Shown here piece by piece: positions 49,622 through 58,527 of a stretch of DNA of 64,000 nucleotides (positions are counted from its first letter, which is position 1; the number at the start of each line of letters is the position of its first letter). A program made the translations under genes and the position numbers. The DNA is from Gallionellaceae bacterium (lineage in GTDB: Bacteria; Pseudomonadota; Gammaproteobacteria; Burkholderiales; Thiobacillaceae), in assembly GCA_028714735.1 (NCBI GenBank), contig JAQTLU010000010.1, forward strand, positions 54,981 through 118,980, given 5' to 3'. The notes beneath the pieces are model-generated. The model made no database searches and was not told the origin of the DNA. It saw only the letters and a program-made list of their open reading frames with translations.

Positions 49622-52600
49622 ATGAGTACCTCGTCTCGTACAGATGTCCGAACATCCGGCGCGATGCCGCGATTGGTGCGTCCCAAGTGGTACTACATCT
49701 ATTTTTTCCTGGCAGCGTTTACTCTATTTACGGTTTCCGCCGGCCTGTATTTGACCCATCGCATCATGAGCATCTACATTCAATCGGTGGAGGTCAATCA
49801 GATCTGGACCAAGCGTGCGGCAGATTTTTCTTACCTCGAGGAAATGGCCGGCGCGGTCAATGCGCCGGGCAACAACGTGTTCGATACGCACGATGTGGAT
49901 AAGGAATCAGCCAGGATGCGGGCCGCAATGGCGGCCTTCGATCGGCAGATCGCCGAGAGCGATAACCTACTCCGGGATGGCCAAGGCCAGCTGGTTACCG
50001 CCACCTTGCTGGCGGACCTCGATAACGTTTCCGCCGCGATGAAGCAGATGAGCGAAGAAGCCGAACGAATCTTCGCGCACTTTCGAGCCAAACGGTCTGA
50101 CTTGGCCGGCGAGCACATGGCGACTATGGACCGCAAGTACGCCAAGGTCGGCGCCGCGTTGGCACATTTGCGCGGAACCGTCAGCGAGATCCAGAAAAAG
50201 AATTTCGAGCGGCAGATGGCGGCGGCGACCGACCTGCAGGAATTCGAATATGCGATCGCGATTCTGATTCTACTGATGATCGCCGGGGCGACTGTTTACG
50301 GCCAGCAGCTCGCCCGTCAAATGCAAGCTGACGCGGAGGAGAAGCATCGCCATTTCACCGCCCAGGGTGAAGCGGAAGCGCGGACTCGATCGATCCTCGG
50401 TACCGCTGCGGATGGCATCGTCGTCTTCGACGAGTTTGGACAGATCGAAACGTTCAACAAGGCCGCCGAGAGACTGTTTGGCTATGCCGCTACCGATACA
50501 ATTGACAAGGACATCCGCTCGATCATCCCTGCGCTTTGGGAGCGCGCGCACGTCCAGCAAGCCGACGATACAGGGAGCAACTCTGCCGCCGCACCTAGCG
50601 TACAAACGAATGTGACTATGGGACAACACCGTGACGGAACCGCGTTTCCCATTGAGTTGTCGGTCAGCGAGGTACGTGTTGGTGGCAAGACCATCTTTAC
50701 CGGAATCGTGCGCGACATATCCGATCGACGACAAGCTGAGGAAGCGTTACGCATAGCGGCGGCGGCCGAGGCGGCCAACGCGGTCCTGCTGAAGAATGAG
50801 CGGCGTTTGCGCCTACTCAAGGACATCGGCGAACAAGCTGGGGCAGCCGAGAGCGTCGAGGCGGTTCTTCGTTGCGGATTGGCAGCTGTATGCAGCTTCG
50901 CCGGCTGGCCAGTAGGCCACGCTTGGGTAGCGTCTGCGGACGACCGTGCGCTCGTATCTAGTGGCCTGTGGTTCCTCGATGACGAGGCCAAGTACACGGA
51001 TTTCCGATCTGTCATGGAGGCGACCCGTTTCACCGTCGAGGCGGGCAGTCTGATCGGTGGCGTCTTCGCAAGCCGGTGGCCGGCATGGATTGCCGATGTC
51101 GAGCAGCCACCACTCATGCTCCGTGAGCAGGCGATGGTCGCTGCGGGACTCCACGCCGCCTGCGCCTTCCCGATCCTGTTCGAACAGGAAGTCGAGGGGG
51201 TACTCGAGTTTTTCGCTCCAGAATCCGCCGCCGCGGACCCTCAGTTCCTGGAGTTTCTCAACCAAGTGGGTTCGCTGCTCGGTGCCGCAGCCCGGCGCAA
51301 GCGCGACGCTGCCGAACTGCAGAAATTGGCCATGATCGCGCAGAACACCGATCAAGCGGTGGTTATTACTGACGCCACCCGCGTCATCGAGTGGGTCAAT
51401 CCAGGATTCACCACCATTACTGGTTACACGTTAGCGGAAGTCGCCGGTCGCAAGCCGGGAGATTTGCTGCACGGCGAGGAAACCGATCCAGAGGCGATAC
51501 GGCATATTCGTAGCGTTTTGGACGCTGGACAGAAAGTCGAAACGGAAGTCATCAATTACACCAAATCGGGTCGCAAGATATGGATGCGCCTGAGCATCCA
51601 GCCAATCTTCGACCGCATGGGCAAGGTCAATAGGTTTATCGCCATTGAGCAGGACATCACCGAGCGGAAGGCCGGTGAAGAAAAGCTTCGCGACAAGGAA
51701 GAGGAAATCCGCTCCATCGTAGGCAGCTTGGTGGATGCAGTGATCAGCATCGACGCCCGGGGCACTGTGCGCTCTTTCAATCGAAGTGCCGAACGTCTCT
51801 TTGGTTACAGTGCAAACGAAGTGATCGGACGCAACGTCAACATGCTCATGCCGGAGCCCTATCATAGCGAGCACGACGACTACCTACACAACTATCAGAG
51901 CACCGGTGTTGCGCACATCATCGGAACCGGCCGGGAGGTCGAGGGCCAGTGCAAAGACGGACAACGTACCCCACTCGACTTGGCAGTGAGCGAGTACCGG
52001 ATCAAAGGCGAGCGATATTTTACTGGCATTCTGCGGGATATTACCGAGCGCAAGCGGGTCACCGAGGAACTGAAGCGCGCCCGGCAAGAGGCCGAGGAGG
52101 CCAGCCGAGCCAAGTCTTCTTTCCTGGCCGCCATGAGCCATGAATTGCGTACACCGATGAATGGGGTCGTGGGAATGATCGATGTGCTCGTCCACACCGA
52201 ACTCGATGCAGACCAGCACGAGATGATGGCGACAGTACGCGAATCCGCATTTTCACTGCTCGGGATCATCGACGACATCCTGGATTTCTCCAAGATCGAG
52301 GCTGGCAAATTGGATATGGAACGGGTTCCCGTTTCAATCGCCAAGCTAGTCGAGGGCGTATGCGAGACCCTCTCCCCGATCGCCCGGAAGAAGCAGGTAG
52401 AGTTGTTGACTTTCTGTGACCCGCAGATCCCCGACTGGGTGCTTACCGATCCGGTGCGACTGAGGCAAGTGCTGTTCAACCTGGCCGGCAACGCTGTGAA
52501 GTTTACGGGCAGCGTGGCTGACCGAATAGGCAAAGTAGTCATCCGAGCTGATTTCCTTGGCATGACCGAGAAGGACGCCTCCATTTGCCTGCAGATCACC

Positions 52601-54079
52601 GACAACGGTATCGGCATGACCCAGGAGACGATGGACAAGCTTTTCCAGCCGTTTACCCAGGCGGAAAACTCCACCACCCGGCGGTTCGGTGGCACTGGGC
52701 TCGGCCTTTCGATCTGCAACAGGTTGTCGAATTTGATGGGGGGCAAGATCGAGGTCCAAAGCAAGCCCGATCTGGGGTCCACGTTTCGTGCCCTGTTCAC
52801 CTTCGAGATCGCACGGGACGTCGTGGTTGTATCAGATCGGCAATTTGATTTGCAGAATCTTAGTGTTGTCATTGTCGCTACTGGAGAATTGCGGGATATC
52901 TTGGTCAGTTACCTGAAGCACAGCGGAGCGCATGTCCTTCTAGGGGAAATAGCGGACGATGTCCTGCACAAAGCGATTGTCGCCAAGGAAGTAGCAAGCT
53001 CATTCGTTATCATCGTTGCAGATGATGAGAATGACGAGGTGCAGACAACCAGCCTACGGAACAAATTCCTTGAGGTTTTCCACCAGTCTCAAACCCGATT
53101 TGTGCTGATCCAGAGAGGGCGCCGCCGTACCGCCCGAATGGCGGGACTGGACAGCGTTGCGATTGACGCCAATGCTATGCGGCGTTCTGCGCTTCTCCGG
53201 GCAGTCGCCGTGGCGGCGGGTCGAGCCTCGCCAGAGAGCATTGTCCATGAGAACTTTCCGACGCTAACGCCCGGCCGAGTTCCATCAATTGATGAAGCCG
53301 TAGCCATGGGTAGGCTAATTTTGGTGGTGGAAGACAACAAGACCAATCAGAAGGTAATCGAGCGTCAGCTTCATCTACTCGGCTATGCCGTCGAACTGGC
53401 GGACGATGGCCACGAGGCATTGTCGATGTGGAAGAGCAAGCGCTACGGGCTCGTGCTTACCGACTGTCACATGCCGAAAATGGACGGTTTCGAATTCACC
53501 GCTGCACTGCGCCGCCAAGAACAATGCGGCGGGAGCCGCACTCCAGTAGTCGCTGTCACCGCCAACGTGCTCAAAGGGGAAAACGAGCGTTGTCTCGCAG
53601 CCGGTATGGACGATTACCTGGCCAAACCAATTCCGCTGGTCTCGCTGCGAGAAATGTTGGTGAAATGGTTACCGGCTGTCGAGTCAGTGCCGGGAGAAGT
53701 GGTGTCTGAACGAAAGACAACCGATCGTAAACCCATGGAGGAAAACACAGCCGTGAACCCGGATGCTCTCAAGGAGATCGTTGGTGATGACCCCTCCGTA
53801 GTGGCGGAATTTCTGAGTGATTTTCTGGTGACTGCTCGGGAGGCGATTGCCGATATCCAGGCTGCTTACCTCAAACACGCAGAGCAGGATGTTGGGGCCT
53901 TCGCCCACAAGCTGAAATCTTCGGCACGGACAGTCGGTGCCGACAGCCTAGCCAATCTTTGCCAGGACTTAGAGCAGGCGGGTAAGACCGGTGACTGGAG
54001 CGCGATTGATGCATCGATACCTCGAATGGCCCCTTGCTTTGCTGCCGTCGAGCGGTTCATTGGTAGATTTGTCGGGTAA
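49622..54079 (+). CDS. Hybrid sensor histidine kinase (2 TM, PAS-GAF-PAS-PAS, HK, REC, HPt)
   Basis: 1485 aa from ATG 49622. TM1 (~23-45) and TM2 (~208-230) bracket a helical periplasmic sensor. Then: PAS (~250-370), a GAF-type domain (~405-560), PAS (~565-690), PAS (~695-815), HisKA with H840 in SHELRTPMNG, HATPase with N-box LAGNAVKF and G-boxes DNGIGM, GGTGLGLS. A degenerate receiver-like segment follows, then a full receiver with D1281 in LTDCHMPKMDG and a Hpt domain with H1429 in FAHKLKSSARTVG. All phosphorelay residues are present. Signal unknown. The REC-EAL gene follows after 34 nt, so a phosphorelay to c-di-GMP turnover is likely. Confidence 0.9.
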   Translation: MSTSSRTDVRTSGAMPRLVRPKWYYIYFFLAAFTLFTVSAGLYLTHRIMSIYIQSVEVNQIWTKRAADFSYLEEMAGAVNAPGNNVFDTHDVDKESARMRAAMAAFDRQIAESDNLLRDGQGQLVTATLLADLDNVSAAMKQMSEEAERIFAHFRAKRSDLAGEHMATMDRKYAKVGAALAHLRGTVSEIQKKNFERQMAAATDLQEFEYAIAILILLMIAGATVYGQQLARQMQADAEEKHRHFTAQGEAEARTRSILGTAADGIVVFDEFGQIETFNKAAERLFGYAATDTIDKDIRSIIPALWERAHVQQADDTGSNSAAAPSVQTNVTMGQHRDGTAFPIELSVSEVRVGGKTIFTGIVRDISDRRQAEEALRIAAAAEAANAVLLKNERRLRLLKDIGEQAGAAESVEAVLRCGLAAVCSFAGWPVGHAWVASADDRALVSSGLWFLDDEAKYTDFRSVMEATRFTVEAGSLIGGVFASRWPAWIADVEQPPLMLREQAMVAAGLHAACAFPILFEQEVEGVLEFFAPESAAADPQFLEFLNQVGSLLGAAARRKRDAAELQKLAMIAQNTDQAVVITDATRVIEWVNPGFTTITGYTLAEVAGRKPGDLLHGEETDPEAIRHIRSVLDAGQKVETEVINYTKSGRKIWMRLSIQPIFDRMGKVNRFIAIEQDITERKAGEEKLRDKEEEIRSIVGSLVDAVISIDARGTVRSFNRSAERLFGYSANEVIGRNVNMLMPEPYHSEHDDYLHNYQSTGVAHIIGTGREVEGQCKDGQRTPLDLAVSEYRIKGERYFTGILRDITERKRVTEELKRARQEAEEASRAKSSFLAAMSHELRTPMNGVVGMIDVLVHTELDADQHEMMATVRESAFSLLGIIDDILDFSKIEAGKLDMERVPVSIAKLVEGVCETLSPIARKKQVELLTFCDPQIPDWVLTDPVRLRQVLFNLAGNAVKFTGSVADRIGKVVIRADFLGMTEKDASICLQITDNGIGMTQETMDKLFQPFTQAENSTTRRFGGTGLGLSICNRLSNLMGGKIEVQSKPDLGSTFRALFTFEIARDVVVVSDRQFDLQNLSVVIVATGELRDILVSYLKHSGAHVLLGEIADDVLHKAIVAKEVASSFVIIVADDENDEVQTTSLRNKFLEVFHQSQTRFVLIQRGRRRTARMAGLDSVAIDANAMRRSALLRAVAVAAGRASPESIVHENFPTLTPGRVPSIDEAVAMGRLILVVEDNKTNQKVIERQLHLLGYAVELADDGHEALSMWKSKRYGLVLTDCHMPKMDGFEFTAALRRQEQCGGSRTPVVAVTANVLKGENERCLAAGMDDYLAKPIPLVSLREMLVKWLPAVESVPGEVVSERKTTDRKPMEENTAVNPDALKEIVGDDPSVVAEFLSDFLVTAREAIADIQAAYLKHAEQDVGAFAHKLKSSARTVGADSLANLCQDLEQAGKTGDWSAIDASIPRMAPCFAAVERFIGRFVG

Positions 54080-54113
54080 TCGGGCAAGAGCCATAGGATA
54101 GGAAAGGGCGAAC

Positions 54114-55310
54114 ATGGAAGCAGAACAGCAAAGGCTTGGATTCCTTGTGGTAGATGATGATGCGTTCATGCTCAAAGTCATCACCCGCAGCTTGCACGCC
54201 CTGGGCCACGACCGGGTGGTGACCTGCAGCAACGGTGTTGAGGGGTTGTTGAAACTTGATCAGAACACGCCGCCGGACGTGATTCTGTGCGACCTCAATA
54301 TGCCGGAAATGGACGGCGTCGAGTTCCTACGCAAGCTGGCGGGAACCGGTTACGACGGTTCTCTAGTTGTCATCAGCGGAGAAGACCAACGTATCCTCGG
54401 GACCGCGGAGAGTCTCGCGCGTGCACATCGCCTGGACATCCTCGGCTACTTGGGAAAGCCGTTCAAGTCCGAAGCGCTCAAGGAAATCTTATCGCGTCGG
54501 CAACCGCGCGTTCAGGCGGCCGCACCTTGCGCCCCCGCCGAACCCTGTAGCCCGGCAGATATCAGGCGCGGCCTGGACGCCCACGAGTTCATCGTCTATT
54601 TCCAGCCCAAAGTCGAGCTTGCCAGTGGTGGTGTGGTTTGTGTCGAAGCCCTGGCACGTTGGCAACACTCGGTGCGAGGAATGGTCGCGCCGGACCAGTT
54701 CATCCCCGTGGCGGAGCAGTACGGCTTGATCGGCGCGCTAACCGAGCGTGTGCTAACCGATTCGCTCCAGCAGGTGCAGGCGTGGCGCCAGCAAGGGCTG
54801 GAGCTGAAGATTGCAATCAACGTGTCTATGGACGATTTGGTACAACTGGACTTCCCCGAAAAGGTCCTGGCCTGTGCCGAGGCCGCTGGGATTCGCCCGT
54901 TCGACATCACCTTGGAAGTCACCGAGAGTCGATTGATGCGCGACCCGCTGGCGCCACTAGACATCCTTACGCGTTTGCGCCTGAAGCGGATAGGTCTTTC
55001 CATCGACGACTTTGGCACCGGCTATTCCAATCTGGCCCAACTCCAGAATATTCCGTTCGACGAACTCAAGCTGGACCGTAGTTTCGTTCAGGGGGCCGCC
55101 TGGAATTTAGCAGCCAAAGACATCCTAGAGTCCACCGTGGATCTCGCCAAGAAGCTGAATATGACGGTGGTGGCAGAAGGTGTGGAAACCCGGGCAGATT
55201 GGGACTTGGTCGTGGCGCTCGGCTGCGACCTTGCCCAGGGTTACTTCATAGCTAAGCCGATGCCTGGAGCTGACCTTCCTTTCTGGCTCAAGACCTGGCA
55301 CGTCCCCTGA
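54114..55310 (+). CDS. REC-EAL response regulator, c-di-GMP phosphodiesterase
   Basis: 398 aa. N-terminal receiver: acidic cluster VVDDDA and phospho-acceptor D60 in LCDLNMPEMDG, with Lys in LGKPF. C-terminal EAL domain (~152-390): E178 in VEALARW (the EAL motif), EVTESRLM, DDFGTGYSNL (loop 6), KLDRSFV and VAEGVET. All catalytic features seem intact, so it should hydrolyse c-di-GMP to pGpG. It follows the hybrid kinase with a 34-nt gap and is probably its output. The stop is 19 nt from the stop of a convergent response-regulator gene. Confidence 0.9.
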   Translation: MEAEQQRLGFLVVDDDAFMLKVITRSLHALGHDRVVTCSNGVEGLLKLDQNTPPDVILCDLNMPEMDGVEFLRKLAGTGYDGSLVVISGEDQRILGTAESLARAHRLDILGYLGKPFKSEALKEILSRRQPRVQAAAPCAPAEPCSPADIRRGLDAHEFIVYFQPKVELASGGVVCVEALARWQHSVRGMVAPDQFIPVAEQYGLIGALTERVLTDSLQQVQAWRQQGLELKIAINVSMDDLVQLDFPEKVLACAEAAGIRPFDITLEVTESRLMRDPLAPLDILTRLRLKRIGLSIDDFGTGYSNLAQLQNIPFDELKLDRSFVQGAAWNLAAKDILESTVDLAKKLNMTVVAEGVETRADWDLVVALGCDLAQGYFIAKPMPGADLPFWLKTWHVP

Positions 55311-55329
55311 GAGCGGTCGGCGCACCCGC

Positions 55330-56079
55330 CTACGGCGTCATCGCTTCCACGTCTGGGTCGACAATCCAGAGGAACTCGTCGGTTATGATGCTGTGTAAGT
55401 CGATCAGCCGATTGATGTTGAGCCGGCTCAAAAGGTGACCTTCTGACAAAAGCAATGTCCCGTCGGCAGTCAGTACCTGTTGTTTCAGGTGCATGCCAGG
55501 TAGCAACTGCGAAAGGGCGACCCTCCTTTTCGGCGTTGTCGTCCGTTCTGTCTCTGCAGTTCGCGGCAAGCTGGCATTGACCAAGGATGGATCAGGTTTT
55601 ACCTGCGGCTGGATTGCAAGCGTACGCAAATCCGTATTGATGGAATGGTAGCTGATCGCCGGTTTGACGTTCGGATGCTCGTCCATCGCCTGGGCAATCT
55701 TGTCATGCACGATGCCCGGCTTCATGGGTTTGACGAGAAAACCGTTGACGTCCAGAGCGATGGCTACGCCCAACACTTCTGTATTGGCGAACGACGTCAA
55801 CACCATCGTACGAGTATCGGCGTCCACGCCCGCCTGTCCCGCCCGGATACGCCGCACCAGTTCCAAACCATTGATACCGGGCATCTGAACGTCGGTAATG
55901 ATCAGGTCGAAAATCTGCCCGTGTAAAAGAGTCATGGCGGATTCCGCATTATCCATTTCACTGACGTTGGCGAAACCCAAGTCGGCCAGAACACGACGTA
56001 CGATCTTGCGAGTGAACGCATCGTCATCAACGATCAATATCCGAGTCTTGAATAAATCCAAGCCAGCCTGCCTGTTCAT
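55330..56079 (-). CDS. Response regulator with receiver domain and short C-terminal domain
   Basis: 249 aa from ATG (minus strand, 56079), with GGGAGAG 5 nt upstream; a GTG 6 nt earlier is less likely. Receiver with VDDDAF, D63 in ITDVQMPG and Lys in LVKPM. A ~60-residue linker follows, then a small C-terminal region (LSQLLPGMHLKQQVLTADGTLLLSEGHLLSRLNINRLIDLH). That block resembles the segment found with HD-GYP-type and related c-di-GMP regulators, but no HD motif is present. It is convergent with the REC-EAL gene and likely in the same pathway. Confidence 0.85.
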   Translation of the reverse strand: MNRQAGLDLFKTRILIVDDDAFTRKIVRRVLADLGFANVSEMDNAESAMTLLHGQIFDLIITDVQMPGINGLELVRRIRAGQAGVDADTRTMVLTSFANTEVLGVAIALDVNGFLVKPMKPGIVHDKIAQAMDEHPNVKPAISYHSINTDLRTLAIQPQVKPDPSLVNASLPRTAETERTTTPKRRVALSQLLPGMHLKQQVLTADGTLLLSEGHLLSRLNINRLIDLHSIITDEFLWIVDPDVEAMTP

Positions 56080-56180
56080 CCGCACTCTCCCTGAGTCAAT
56101 TTCCCTAGCTGGTCTAGTCTAATCGAATCAGTATACTGGTGCGAAATCCAAACTAGGCACTGAGCTGATGGTGGGGTTAC

Positions 56181-56453
56181 GTGCCGACTTGGTCCGCTAT
56201 CCGGGCATTTCTGGACCAGATTGCACCTGGCGATAGCGATGCCGAACTGGCGCTAGCGTTTTTTAACGGGAAACTGTGGACCGAAAATCCCGGCGCTCAG
56301 CGGCGCAACTTGCTGGCGGCTGCCGTCGCACATTTCGAGGCTCGGAAGCCGATCGACAAGGTGGCCGCCCTGGCACGCTCTTCCGGCGGCACCGTCCAGA
56401 TCAACATCAGCCCCTCGCAACGCAATGCGGGCCGCGACTACCACGAAGGTTGA
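56181..56453 (+). CDS. Small helical protein with C-terminal shared motif
   Basis: 90 aa from a GTG start (RBS GGTGGGG). A helical N-terminal domain (AIRAFLDQIAPGDSDAELALAFFNGKLW ... NLLAAAVAHFEARKPIDKVAALARSS) ends in GGTVQINISPSQRNAGRDYHEG. The last block recurs, with six synonymous codon differences, in the next gene. No known family assigned. The adaptor-plus-motif layout resembles effector-associated or amyloid-signalling adaptors of bacterial immune systems; this is inference. Confidence 0.6.
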   Translation: MPTWSAIRAFLDQIAPGDSDAELALAFFNGKLWTENPGAQRRNLLAAAVAHFEARKPIDKVAALARSSGGTVQINISPSQRNAGRDYHEG

Positions 56454-56481
56454 ACAGTTTCCCAACCCCAAGGAGTACGGC

Positions 56482-57026
56482 ATGAAGAGGAACCGCAAGA
56501 TAGCATCGACGTCACGCAACTCAACCTGGCGCTGGAACAGCGTAATGCGGGCCGTGATTACCATGAGTATTTCATCCCCGGCTCGATCAAGCTGGTGCTT
56601 GCCACGTGGCCCAAGGAGAAACTCGATCGCTTGGCCAAGAACAACGAATGGATGTTCCGCTATCGCTTCAGGTTCACGGCTACCCGCGTGGTGCGTGAAA
56701 AAGTCATCGACCTCCTGAACAAATATGATCTGTCGGACGGCGATGTCCGATGGCTGAAGCGCTCGGGCCATCTGCGCGCATCCAGGACGGAAATGGACAT
56801 CGATCCGAGCCGGTTCATGCCAGTGGCCGGCTGGGTTCAACTGACGGTCTTCAGCCTGCTTTGCACGGCCATGATTTTCCAGATAGCGTTCTCCACGGCT
56901 CCGGCCTGGAAACAAGGACTGGGCCAAATGTCGTTGGCACTGCTCTGGTTTGGTGGGGCGGCACTGATATACAAACTGTACGTGGCGCCGTGGCGTACGC
57001 TGAAGGCGTCCGGTGCAATTTCGTAA
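56482..57026 (+). pseudogene. Two-TM membrane protein with the shared motif; apparent 1-nt frameshift at the start
   Basis: The ATG at 56482 has AAGGAG at good spacing, but its frame soon diverges from the main reading frame. With one extra base after ATG-AA the product would read MKEEPQDSIDVTQLNLALEQ and continue RNAGRDYHEYFIPGSIKLVL in one frame to 57026. It repeats the QRNAGRDYHE motif of the gene before. The rest has a soluble region (~45-110) and two transmembrane helices near the end (VQLTVFSLLCTAMIFQIAF, LALLWFGGAALIYKLYV). A 143-aa product from GTG 56595 is an alternative but would lose the motif. A true frameshift or a sequencing error; function unknown, perhaps a membrane effector. 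Confidence 0.55.
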
Positions 57027-57067
57027 AGTGAGGGGGCTGTTAATCAGCCGATAACACCGTATGCGGA

Positions 57068-57102
57068 ACGAGCCAGCGAATGTGGTTTATTCGCTGGCTC
57101 GT
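57068..57102. terminator. Bidirectional terminator between convergent genes
   Basis: A perfect 14-bp stem (left arm 57068-57081, ACGAGCCAGCGAAT; right arm 57089-57102) with a 7-nt loop lies between the plus-strand membrane-protein gene and the minus-strand HlyD-like gene. Confidence 0.8.
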
Positions 57103-57146
57103 CCGTTTGTTCCCGCTCATTGCAAATCAGCATGGCTGGTAGGGCA

Positions 57147-58472
57147 TCAGCGCTCTCTCCCCGCCTCATGAAACGCCTTCTGGATCGGCGAAAGCAAATA
57201 TTCCAGCACAGACCTATCCCCCAATTTCACCTCCGCCGACACCTGCATACCGGCCGCCAAGGCATAGCGTTGGCCATCCATTTCAAGGAAAGTTGAGTCC
57301 AGGTCGACTAGGGTTCGATACAACAATTGACCATCGGTCTTCCCCGATTTGTTGTCGCTGTTATCTGCCGCGTCGGCCCCCACTTGTGCCACGCACCCAT
57401 CCAGCATTCCGTATTTCTGGAACTGGAAGGTCATAAGCTTGACCTTGGTCGGCTGGCCCGGTCGAACAAAACCAACATCTTCATTGCGTATCCACACCTC
57501 AGCCCGAAGCTTCTCAGTGCTGGGGACCAGTGTCATCAGAATGGTGCCGGGCGAAACCACTGTGCCCGTCGTATGCGTGGCCAAATCCTTGATCACTCCG
57601 TCCTGGGGCGCCTTGAGTTCCACCAGGGTATTGCGCCGTTCCTGCTTGGCTAGTTCTTGCCGTAGTTTCTCGAACTGGCCATAGGCCTCCACCCGTTCGG
57701 CCTGGAGACGCATGCGGTAATCCGCACGCAACTGGCGAATGCGTTTATCGGATTGATCAATGCCGGACTGTGCCGACAGAATCGCCGATTCCTGGGCACG
57801 TAAATCCTGCTCACGCTCGATTCGGTCTCGCGTCTTCTCGTCCGCCATCAGGCGCCCCATAAAACCTTGTGCGGCCAAGTCCTGGTACGCTTTTTCCTGG
57901 GATTGGTAGTGCGGTAGCGTCTGGACTAACTTGGTCTTGACCTGCTCAGTGGTCGCCAGATCGTGACGGGCCTTTCCCATCACGCTTTGCTCTTCGGCAA
58001 TGGCGCTCTCCAGAGCTTGGCGGTCGGCGGCATATTGGGCCGCTGCCTGAAGGTAAACTGTCTCGGGGTCGCCCTCCTGGCGGCGCAACGGCAGGCCGGC
58101 CAATTCGGCATCGATGCGGCGTATGGTCAAGTCCTTCAAATGATAGTCGGCTTGTAAGGACTGCCAGTCGGCTTCACCGAAGGCGTTGTCCATGCGGATC
58201 AGCACCTGTCCGGTTTTGACGGCCTGACCCTCAGCGACCAGGATGTCCTTGACGATGCCGGAATCCGCCGGCTGTACGATCTTCACGTAGGTGGACGGCA
58301 CCAGCTTGCCTTGAGCCACGGCAACAATGTCCAGGCGACCGAATACCGCCCATGCGACCAACAGAACCACCAAGGCCAACAGGGCATACAGCACACCACG
58401 CCCCATGGCCGGTGGTTCGTCCCGTTCCAGGGCGGTGAGCGGCGAGGTGGTTTGGGCAAACAAATTGCTCAA
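57147..58472 (-). CDS. HlyD-family type I secretion adaptor (membrane fusion protein)
   Basis: 441 aa from a TTG start (an in-frame stop lies just upstream). Short cytoplasmic N-terminus, one transmembrane helix (~26-47, GVLYALLALVVLLVAWAVF), then a barrel-sandwich/lipoyl half (VQPADSGIVKDILVAEGQAVKTGQVL), a long coiled coil (~110-280) and the second half with LKAPQDGVIKDLATHTTGTVVSPGTIL. It links an inner-membrane ABC exporter to TolC in type I secretion. It follows the RTX gene on the same strand. The ABC transporter and TolC genes are not in the window. Confidence 0.9.
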   Translation of the reverse strand: MSNLFAQTTSPLTALERDEPPAMGRGVLYALLALVVLLVAWAVFGRLDIVAVAQGKLVPSTYVKIVQPADSGIVKDILVAEGQAVKTGQVLIRMDNAFGEADWQSLQADYHLKDLTIRRIDAELAGLPLRRQEGDPETVYLQAAAQYAADRQALESAIAEEQSVMGKARHDLATTEQVKTKLVQTLPHYQSQEKAYQDLAAQGFMGRLMADEKTRDRIEREQDLRAQESAILSAQSGIDQSDKRIRQLRADYRMRLQAERVEAYGQFEKLRQELAKQERRNTLVELKAPQDGVIKDLATHTTGTVVSPGTILMTLVPSTEKLRAEVWIRNEDVGFVRPGQPTKVKLMTFQFQKYGMLDGCVAQVGADAADNSDNKSGKTDGQLLYRTLVDLDSTFLEMDGQRYALAAGMQVSAEVKLGDRSVLEYLLSPIQKAFHEAGRER

Positions 58473-58491
58473 GATCGGATCAACTCAGGAG

Positions 58492-58524
58492 GGATGGGCA
58501 GCCGGGCGAACCGGCTGCCCATCC
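58492..58524 (-). promoter_or_regulatory. Strong hairpin between the RTX and HlyD-like genes
   Basis: GGATGGGCAGCCGG (58492-58505) and its complement (58511-58524), perfect 14 bp with 5-nt loop, starts 3 nt after the RTX stop. There is no T-run. It may protect the upstream mRNA or reduce read-through so that the adaptor is made at a lower level than the toxin. Confidence 0.6.
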
Positions 58525-58527
58525 GCA

